Origin: DASSHC01 sp035693105
GTDB taxonomy: Bacteria > Chloroflexota > Chloroflexia > Thermomicrobiales > Thermomicrobiaceae
Length of the DNA: 26,049 nucleotides
NCBI GenBank assembly: GCA_035693105.1
Contig: DASSHC010000110.1
Location: 1 to 26,049 of the forward strand
Reading direction: 5' to 3'
Part shown: positions 20,469 to 26,049 of the stretch, piece after piece
Position numbering within the stretch: position 1 is the first letter of the stretch
Layout of the letters: the number at the start of each line of letters is the position of its first letter
Made by a program: the position numbers and the translations under genes
Notes under the pieces: generated by a model
Databases searched by the model: none
What the model saw: the letters and a program-made list of their open reading frames with translations, nothing else
Told to the model about the DNA's origin: nothing

Positions 20469-21848
20469 ATGACGGTCTCTGCCTCGATCGGAGGACCGTT
20501 CGACACAGTGGTGCGGGGCGGCGAGATCGTCGTCTCCAGCGGCTCCTACCCCGCCGACATCGGCATCCGCGACGGCCGCATCGCGGCCATCGCCGCGCCG
20601 GAGGCCGGGCTGCGCGCGCCCGAGGTCATCGACGCCGCCGGCCGCTTCGTGCTGCCCGGTTTCATCGACCCCCACTTCCACTTCAAGTGCCACAGCCACC
20701 ACCTCGACACCCTGCCGGTCGCGCTGGAGTCAGCGGCCCTCGGCGGCATCACTACCGCGCTCGCCATGCTGATCCCAAACGTCGACACGCCGCTGCGGCC
20801 GCTGGAGCTGATCGAGGAGTTTCAGGCGTTCGGCGAGCGCGAGGCGGTGATCGACTTCGGCTTCCACGTCCACCTACCGGAGATCCCCGGCGCGCTGGAG
20901 CAGATAGAGGCCGCCGTGGCGGCGGGCCACCCCTCCTTCAAGCTCTTCCTGGCCTACAAGTCGATCGGGCGCATGGCCTCCGACGCGCACCTGCTGGCGA
21001 CGATGGAGGCGATCGCGGCGGCGGGCGGCACGCTGCTGGTGCACGCCGAGGACGGCGAGCTGATCGATCGCCGCATCGCCCAGCAGATCGCGCGCGGGCG
21101 CATCGCGCCGCGGGATTTCCTCTTCGCGCACCCGGCGGAGGCGGAATATCTCGCGGTCGAGAAGGCGCTCGACCTGGCCCGCCTGACCGGCTGTCCCCTG
21201 GTGATCCTGCACATCAGCACGGCCCGGGCGGTCGAGCGGATCCAGCAGGCCAAGGCGGAGGGCCAGGCGGTCTGGGTCGAGACCTGCCCGCAGTACCTGG
21301 AGCTGAGCGACGATCTCCTGCGCCGCTTCGGCCCGCTGGCCAAGGTCTCCCCGCCGCTGCGCGCGCAGGCCGACGCCGAGGCGCTCTGGCGCGACCTGAT
21401 CGCCGGGCGCATCGACTTCGTCGGCAGCGACCACTCGCCCCACAGCGCCGAGTCGAAGCGTGGTGGCTACGGCAACATCTTCGACTGCTGGTACGGCGCC
21501 CCCGGCGTGCAAACGATGCTCCCGGTGATGCACGACGCCGCCCATAAGCGCGGGCAGCCGCTGTCGGCGCTGGCGCGTTGGCACGCCGAGCAACCGGCCC
21601 GGGCCTACGGACTCTACCCGCGCAAGGGCGTGATCCAGGTCGGCTCCGACGCCGACCTCGTCATCTGGGATGCCGAGAAGGAAGTGACCATTCGCGCCGA
21701 AGACCAGCACGGCCAGTCCGGCTACACCCTCTATGAGGGCCGCGGCGTGCGCGGCTGGCCGGTCATGACGCTGGTGCGCGGCCAGGTCGTGCTCGACGAC
21801 GGCAGGCTACGCGTGGAGCGCGGCAGCGGCAGCTTTATCCCACGGTAG
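20469..21848 (+). CDS. Dihydropyrimidinase/hydantoinase-like cyclic amidohydrolase
   Basis: A 459-residue member of the dihydroorotase/dihydropyrimidinase branch of the amidohydrolase superfamily. Metal ligands in order are His69 and His71 (FIDPHFHF), the carbamylatable Lys158 (SFKLFLAYK), His192 (LVHAED), His248 (ILHIST) and Asp321 (GSDHSPH), so a two-metal site is complete. The C-terminal KGVIQVGSDADLVIWD is the usual closing strand. It should hydrolyse a cyclic imide or ureide ring in the cytoplasm: dihydropyrimidines, hydantoins or allantoin-type compounds. The exact substrate cannot be read. The HFH in place of the usual HTH of hydantoinases is a small deviation. ATG 20469 is seven bases from AGGAG; ATG 20463 is only one base from it. 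No neighbouring pyrimidine gene was seen. Confidence 0.88.
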   Translation: MTVSASIGGPFDTVVRGGEIVVSSGSYPADIGIRDGRIAAIAAPEAGLRAPEVIDAAGRFVLPGFIDPHFHFKCHSHHLDTLPVALESAALGGITTALAMLIPNVDTPLRPLELIEEFQAFGEREAVIDFGFHVHLPEIPGALEQIEAAVAAGHPSFKLFLAYKSIGRMASDAHLLATMEAIAAAGGTLLVHAEDGELIDRRIAQQIARGRIAPRDFLFAHPAEAEYLAVEKALDLARLTGCPLVILHISTARAVERIQQAKAEGQAVWVETCPQYLELSDDLLRRFGPLAKVSPPLRAQADAEALWRDLIAGRIDFVGSDHSPHSAESKRGGYGNIFDCWYGAPGVQTMLPVMHDAAHKRGQPLSALARWHAEQPARAYGLYPRKGVIQVGSDADLVIWDAEKEVTIRAEDQHGQSGYTLYEGRGVRGWPVMTLVRGQVVLDDGRLRVERGSGSFIPR

Positions 21849-21859
21849 TCCTCATACGC

Positions 21860-21887
21860 GGAGAGCCAGCCCGCACGGAGGCTCTCC
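21860..21887. other. Hairpin after the hydantoinase-like gene
   Basis: GGAGAGCC (21860-21867) and GGCTCTCC (21880-21887) form a perfect 8-bp stem with a 12-base loop, 12 bases past the stop codon. No T-run follows, so it may be a weak or factor-assisted terminator or an mRNA end stabiliser. Confidence 0.45.
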
Positions 21888-21987
21888 CAACATCGCACGA
21901 CTGCCGAGCCAGGAGCGCTGCGCATCGTCATTGCCCGGCAGGGCGTTTCCCCCGAAGTGGCGTAACTGTTCAGAAGGGTTCTGCCCT

Positions 21988-22060
21988 TGAAAAGGAGGTA
22001 CAGTGCCTCACAAAGGAAGATCTCACCCAGATGCCAATCTCAGAAACGCGTTCGTATTGA
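21988..22060 (+). other. Strong ribosome binding site with very short frames
   Basis: AAAAGGAGGT (21990-21999) is a full match to the anti-Shine-Dalgarno. A GTG three bases later opens a 38-codon frame; a second site, AAAGGAAGA, is followed nine bases later by an ATG with a 9-codon frame (MPISETRSY). Neither product is recognised and the 38-codon frame runs antisense into the acetyltransferase gene. The stretch is less GC-rich than its surroundings. Nothing else was seen between 21888 and 22075. Confidence 0.25.
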
Positions 22061-22075
22061 CATGCGCGTATTGTG

Positions 22076-22639
22076 TCACCGCAGTTCGCAGCTGTAGGAA
22101 ATGGCTGGCTTGCCGTTGAGCGTGAGCTCACCGACAGCGACGAAGCCGTTGTGTTCGAGCACCTTGCGCGAGGCCGGATTGTCCAGCGTGACCCGCGCGC
22201 GCAGCCTGGCGAGTCCGTATTCTGTGGCGGCAAGCTCGCGCACCCTGCGCACCGCCGCTGTGGCCAGTCCCTGCCCTGCGGCCTTCCGCGCCATCCGGTA
22301 TCCGAGTTCTGCCGACCCATCTGCCACCTCAAACAAGTTCACCCGCCCCACCACCTCGCCGCCCTCGGTCACGAGCAGGTGAAAGTAATGCGTCCCGGCG
22401 GCCTGCCACGCGAGCAGTTGCGCATACCGCCTGTCGAACTCGGCGAAGAACTCGTCCCCCCGATCCGGCACCACCGCCGCGAAGTAGGTCCGATTCGCCC
22501 GCTCGAAGGCCAGCACGGCTGACGCATGGTCGGGGCGGAGCAACTGAAGGTCTGGCCTGGGGAGGTGGACGTGCGGCGTCGATTTCGACCCGATTTCCCC
22601 CTCCTCCTTCGATTCCGTGTGCGCGGGTTTCCGGTCCAC
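22076..22639 (-). CDS. GNAT-family N-acetyltransferase (RimJ/RimL type)
   Basis: A protein of 187 residues from GTG 22639. The RimJ/RimL-like order is visible: DLQLLRPDHASAVLAFERANR at the start of the domain, then HYFHLLVTEGGEVVGRVNLF, ELGYRMARKAAGQGLATAAVRR (the acetyl-CoA pyrophosphate loop is RKAAGQGLA), then RLRARVTLDNPASRKVLEHNGF. It transfers acetyl from acetyl-CoA to an N-terminal or small-molecule amine; the acceptor is not known. GTG 22639 was chosen because GGGAGG lies six bases upstream; the first 30 residues are hydrophilic and not conserved in appearance, so a later start is possible. It stands alone between a plus-strand gene and the DUF1003 gene. Confidence 0.85.
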   Translation of the reverse strand: MDRKPAHTESKEEGEIGSKSTPHVHLPRPDLQLLRPDHASAVLAFERANRTYFAAVVPDRGDEFFAEFDRRYAQLLAWQAAGTHYFHLLVTEGGEVVGRVNLFEVADGSAELGYRMARKAAGQGLATAAVRRVRELAATEYGLARLRARVTLDNPASRKVLEHNGFVAVGELTLNGKPAISYSCELR

Positions 22640-22916
22640 GGCCTGCCTCCCGAGAATGAAACGTTCACTGACTGCTGGCGGTCTCGTTCGTCTCGTTCTT
22701 CCATGTCTACTGAACAGGTAGGCAGAGGCAGACCTCCGTGACCGCCCTCGCGGCTCTCTTGCCTCACTGCTCGCCCGCCACCGCACGTTCCCCCGTTGCC
22801 CTTGCCGAGGCGTTGGGGAAACTGGGCAAAAGCGAACACGGCGGTCTGTCCCTCTAGCGGCTAACCAGTGGGTTGATCGAGACGGGTCGCACCCACAATC
22901 TCAAACCAGGCTCACC

Positions 22917-23477
22917 TCACGGCGCCGGGACGGACGCGGCCGGCGCCTGCGCGCGTGGGGTGTCGAGGCGGCTCAGGATCTCCCGGGTAAGCTGCTGCTG
23001 GTGCTCCAGCAGCGCCGCCTGGTGCTCCAGGTGCAGCAGCACCGCCTCGATCTCGCGCTCGGCCTTCTGGTTGATCTCAAAATCGTTCTCCGCCCGCAGC
23101 TCGCTGTGGCGGTTCTGCAGGTTCTGCCCGATCATGATCAGCGGCATCAGGAAGATCTGGATCATGTTGGAGATGAAGAGCCAGAGCACGAAGGCCGGAC
23201 GCGGATCGAAGCGCAGCGATCGCGGTCCCAGCGTGTTCCAGCCGAGCCAGAGGACGGTCCAGCAGAAGATGATGATGAAGAAGCCGAAGGTGCCGACGTG
23301 GTCGGTGATGAAGATGGCGACGCGGTCGAGGGTGGAGAAGGAGTCTTCCAGCTCCTGGTTGACGTTGCGCGGCGGCCGCTGGTGCTGGCGCAGGAACTGA
23401 AGGTGGGCCCTCAGTCGGGCCTCCAGCTCGCGCGCCCGCTGCTCGCTCTCGCGCAAGCGCTCATCGGGGATCGCCAT
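22917..23477 (-). CDS. DUF1003 membrane protein
   Basis: A 186-residue protein with two transmembrane helices in the middle (about residues 58-80, GTFGFFIIIFCWTVLWLGW, and 95-118, FVLWLFISNMIQIFLMPLI). The sequences LDRVAIFITDHVGTFGFF, WLGWNTLGP, FDPRPAFVLWL and NRHSELRAENDFEIN are hallmarks of the DUF1003 family. The N-terminal 45 residues form a charged helix, and the C-terminal 60 residues a Glu/Gln/His-rich coiled-coil helix (KAEREIEAVLLHLEHQAALL). The function of the family is unknown; it is sometimes found near metal transporters. AGGAGG precedes the ATG at 23477. It follows the DUF1707 gene by 27 bases on the same strand, so the two are probably one operon. Confidence 0.9.
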   Translation of the reverse strand: MAIPDERLRESEQRARELEARLRAHLQFLRQHQRPPRNVNQELEDSFSTLDRVAIFITDHVGTFGFFIIIFCWTVLWLGWNTLGPRSLRFDPRPAFVLWLFISNMIQIFLMPLIMIGQNLQNRHSELRAENDFEINQKAEREIEAVLLHLEHQAALLEHQQQLTREILSRLDTPRAQAPAASVPAP

Positions 23478-23504
23478 CGATGCCCCTCCTGGTCGTCCGT
23501 TTGA

Positions 23505-24260
23505 CTACTCCCGGCGCCGGTCGTGGCGCTCGATGCGCCGCTCCAGCTTGTCGAGCTTGCGCTCGATGCGCCGCTCCAAGCGCTCATCATGCCGGCCGAG
23601 CGTCCGGGATGGCGGCCCCAGCTCGCCGGGCTGAACGGGCGGGAAAACGCGGCCACCCAGGCGCTCGGCGATCTTGCCCATGAAGTTCCGCTCCTCGTTG
23701 ATGACCTCGACGTTGCCCATCAGCACGAAGCCGCGCAGCCGCACCACCGGCGCGCCGGGCGGCGGCGGGGGTGAGGTGCGCTTATCCTGCTGGCTCCCCA
23801 TCAGCGTGATCTCGCCGAAGTCGACCTCGACGCCCTCCGGCACCAGGATCTTCACGTCGCCCATGATCACGAAGACGTTGAGCACCGCCTCGTGGGGAAT
23901 GTCGGCCTGGCGCAGATCGAGCCGCAGGCTGGCCATGAGCGAGAGCGCGTTGAGCGGCTCGCGCAGGCGCCAGCGGCCCTGGCGCTTGGTGTCGCTCATG
24001 ATCGAGACGGTCCAGTTCGGCGCGGGCTGCAGCGGTCCGCTTGGCGCCGCGTAGGTGGAACCCGGCGCGGCGGGGCTGGCGATGGCCGGCAGGTCGCGCG
24101 TCAGCTCGGCGAGCTGGCCGCGGGTGCGCGCCGCTAGCGTCGCGTCCATGCGCTGGCTGTACTCCTCCAGGTTGAGCCGCCCCTCGACGTAGGCCTCGCG
24201 CAGCCCGGCCAGGGCGCTCTCGCGCTCGGCGTCGCTGACCAAGAGTTCGTCGTCGCTCAT
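23505..24260 (-). CDS. DUF1707 / LiaF-like cell-wall stress response domain protein
   Basis: A 251-residue protein. Residues 1-57 are a DUF1707 SHOCT-like domain (LLVSDAEREsALAGLREAYVEGRL then LEEYSQRMDATLAARTRGQL). Residues of about 85-190 resemble the LiaF C-terminal/cell-wall-active antibiotic response domain (VSIMSDTKRQGRW, VFVIMGDVKILVPEGVEVD, GFVLMGNVEVI), a beta-helix of repeated strands. The C-terminus from about residue 215 is a highly charged helix with a near repeat LERRIERKLDKLERRIERH, probably a coiled coil. No membrane segment is present, unlike classical LiaF. The ATG at 24260 starts the conserved domain; a longer frame to 24452 would overlap the peptidase gene and looks like shadow. 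A role in envelope-stress sensing is an inference from the family. Confidence 0.87.
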   Translation of the reverse strand: MSDDELLVSDAERESALAGLREAYVEGRLNLEEYSQRMDATLAARTRGQLAELTRDLPAIASPAAPGSTYAAPSGPLQPAPNWTVSIMSDTKRQGRWRLREPLNALSLMASLRLDLRQADIPHEAVLNVFVIMGDVKILVPEGVEVDFGEITLMGSQQDKRTSPPPPPGAPVVRLRGFVLMGNVEVINEERNFMGKIAERLGGRVFPPVQPGELGPPSRTLGRHDERLERRIERKLDKLERRIERHDRRRE

Positions 24261-24333
24261 CGTTCCCAGCTCCCGTCGCGGTGTGGCTTCGTCGTCAAGA
24301 GGATGATACCGAACCCGCCGCGCCAGTGTGCTC

Positions 24334-26049
24334 TCAGCCGACCTCGGCCAGCGCGCGGCGCGCGATCCCGCCGGCCTGCTCCAGCGCGTCGCTGACCTGA
24401 TTGCGCGCCCGGACCATCGCCACCCACCAGGTCTGGAACTCCTCCGAGTCACGCGGGTAGGTTGCCAGCGCGGGATAGGGCGCCAGCGCCGGAATCATCT
24501 GCGTCTGCCAGGCGTGGCCGTAGCGATCCTGGCCGTAGGGGCCGGCGGCGGTCGAGGCGACCGGCACCAGCGTGCGCGAGAGCCAGAGCTTGGCGTGGTT
24601 GAGCGCATCGGCGGCCTGCTCCGCGTCCGCGCCGCCCGCCAGCCGCGCCTGCCAGTCGCGCGAGGTCTCGTCGAGCCGCGCGGCCAGCCCGTGGAACTCC
24701 TGGGCGCGCTCGACCACGCTGGCCATGTCGATGCCGGGCACGTCGAGCGCGGCCAGGTCGCTGAGGCGCTCGACGAAGCGGCGGCCCAGCGGCTCGTACT
24801 CGTGCGGCAGGATTGGCGCGGTCAAAAGACCCCAGACCCAGTTGGCGTAGACGCGCAGATGGGTGGCCAGCTTGTCCTTATCCAGCTTGTCGAGCGTGTT
24901 GTGGATCGAGTGGTGCCACCAGCCGAGCGTCGCCAGCGCGGTCCGCTGGATCTCCTCGTCGGTATAGGTCATCTCACCCGCCAGCGAGGCCAGGCCGACG
25001 CCGAAGAAGGAGGAGTCGCCGTTCTTCTGCTGGCGGCGCCAGTGGACCGGCATCTCGCCCACCATCTCCTTGGCCGCCGCCACGGCATAGCGCTGGATGT
25101 CGTCGGTCGAGTGGACGTGCCAGACCGAGGAGCCGGTGATGGACGGCTGATCGATCTGCAGGTAGGCGACGCAGGCGTGGCGCAGCCGGTCCCAGTTGAC
25201 GTCGGCGAAGCGCGAGGAGGAGATCATCGTGCCGGTCTCGTGGCCCATCCAGAGCCCGGCCACGATTCCGCGCCGCAGCTCGTCCTGATGCCGGCTGAAG
25301 ACGCGCGCCAGCTCCATGATGCAGGCGTCGCCGGCGGCGTTGTCGGTCGCCTGCGGCCCCGGCCAGGAGTCCATGTGCCCGCCGAGCAGCAGGAACTGGC
25401 GCCCGCGCGCGGCGCCGAACTCGGCGCTGGTCATGGTCAGCGGCTGCCAACCGTTGTCGGCCTGGGCGTTCAGCCAGACGCGCACCGTCCCCCGCTGGCA
25501 CAGCTCCTTCAGGCGCAGCCCCTCGGTGCGCGCGATGCCGACGCAGGGGAGGTCGGGCATCTCCTGCTCCAGCGTGGTTGGCGTCGGGTTGCCCCAGGCC
25601 GACTTCATCGAGCCGAAGGGGACCGCCTCGTTGTCCGGCGCGCCCCAGTTCATCATGATCTGGGCGATCGAGCCACGCTTCCAGGCGATGTAGGCCTTCT
25701 CGTGGCGCGCCGGGGAGTAGGAGAGCTCGGAGAGGGTGATTTTGCCGCGCACGTCCTTCCCCTCGTAATCGGATTCGGCCCCTGAGCCGACATAGATCAG
25801 CTCGCCCTCGATGCCCGGCGTCGAAGCTGAGTGCCCCAGCGTGTTGGCTTCGATGGTGTAGGCCTCGGGAGAGAGCACGCGCACCTCGGCCGGCTCCGGG
25901 AAGGAGACCAGGCCAGGGAAGTGGTGCATCTGGCTCTCCAGCCCCGCCTGGCGGAAGGCCTCATAGGCGTACTCGGCCATACGCCGGGAGTTCTCCGAGC
26001 CGGCCAGGCGGCTGGGGATCTGCCCGGTGATGTGCTCGATGTGCCGCCA
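24334..26049 (-). CDS. M28-family-like metallopeptidase (5' end outside window)
   Basis: The frame is open to the right edge; 571 residues are visible, starting WRHIEHITGQIPSRLAGSE, a typical M28 N-terminal stretch preceded in the full protein by a short leader. The metal site shows His225 and Asp227 in GGHMDSW, Asp236 in TDNAAGDA, and the late His in IHNTLDKLD. Where classical M28 aminopeptidases have the EE pair (catalytic base plus metal ligand), this protein has His270-Glu271 in WMGHETGTMISS. An inserted PA-like region precedes the catalytic domain (residues of about 75-160, VRGKITLSEL). The C-terminal 120 residues form an alpha-helical extension. No signal peptide can be judged. Probable cytoplasmic or exported peptidase of a divergent M28 subgroup; activity is uncertain because of the changed Glu. 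It is divergent in register from no neighbour: the DUF1707 gene follows 73 bases downstream on the same strand. Confidence 0.85.
   Translation of the reverse strand, partial: WRHIEHITGQIPSRLAGSENSRRMAEYAYEAFRQAGLESQMHHFPGLVSFPEPAEVRVLSPEAYTIEANTLGHSASTPGIEGELIYVGSGAESDYEGKDVRGKITLSELSYSPARHEKAYIAWKRGSIAQIMMNWGAPDNEAVPFGSMKSAWGNPTPTTLEQEMPDLPCVGIARTEGLRLKELCQRGTVRVWLNAQADNGWQPLTMTSAEFGAARGRQFLLLGGHMDSWPGPQATDNAAGDACIMELARVFSRHQDELRRGIVAGLWMGHETGTMISSSRFADVNWDRLRHACVAYLQIDQPSITGSSVWHVHSTDDIQRYAVAAAKEMVGEMPVHWRRQQKNGDSSFFGVGLASLAGEMTYTDEEIQRTALATLGWWHHSIHNTLDKLDKDKLATHLRVYANWVWGLLTAPILPHEYEPLGRRFVERLSDLAALDVPGIDMASVVERAQEFHGLAARLDETSRDWQARLAGGADAEQAADALNHAKLWLSRTLVPVASTAAGPYGQDRYGHAWQTQMIPALAPYPALATYPRDSEEFQTWWVAMVRARNQVSDALEQAGGIARRALAEVG

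Overview
The window is high-GC bacterial DNA with densely packed genes. Most likely it comes from a Chloroflexota genome of the Thermomicrobia/Sphaerobacter type. That placement is an inference from three things: a fused transaldolase-phosphoglucose isomerase inside a complete oxidative pentose phosphate operon that includes opcA, an FMN-riboswitch-controlled RibY-like binding protein (RibXY is known from Chloroflexus), and several GC-rich palindromic intergenic repeats. No rRNA, tRNA, CRISPR array, transposase or phage gene was seen. Several long open frames run antisense to convincing genes; they are GC-rich shadows and are left out.

Left part (1-9.2 kb). A truncated VWA-domain gene ends at 459 on the plus strand and converges on a long minus-strand series. 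In transcription order that series is: a sulfite-oxidase-like membrane molybdoenzyme with a small unknown gene upstream of it; an ACMSD-like amidohydrolase; an FMN riboswitch with its own promoter and intrinsic terminator; a RibY-like lipoprotein; a second ACMSD-like amidohydrolase; an acetyl-xylan-esterase-family hydrolase; a paralogue of it without the serine nucleophile; and a SelA-like PLP enzyme. The last three form a tight operon.

Middle part (9.3-12.6 kb). This is accessory DNA. A RibD_C/DHFR-like reductase, an ArsR regulator and an AHSA1/SRPBCC protein form a three-gene minus-strand operon. Next comes an isolated transcription unit: near-consensus promoter, two TTGTACGTAC repeats around the -10 and start site, strong ribosome binding site, TTG-started 79-codon frame and a perfect intrinsic terminator. 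Beyond an inverted repeat lies a broken chimera of an SRPBCC membrane protein and the C-terminal half of a zinc alcohol dehydrogenase.

Right part (12.7-26 kb). The plus-strand operon tal-pgi, gnd, zwf, opcA, pgl covers conversion of glucose-6-phosphate to ribulose-5-phosphate, plus transaldolase and isomerase steps and NAD(P)H production. A dihydropyrimidinase/hydantoinase-like gene follows. On the minus strand are a GNAT acetyltransferase, a DUF1003 membrane protein, a DUF1707/LiaF-like protein and a 5'-truncated M28-like peptidase with an altered active-site Glu pair.

The strongest candidates for something undescribed are the small self-contained unit at 11172-11538, the riboswitch-controlled orphan binding protein at 4988-6235, and the family of inverted-pair palindromic repeats.
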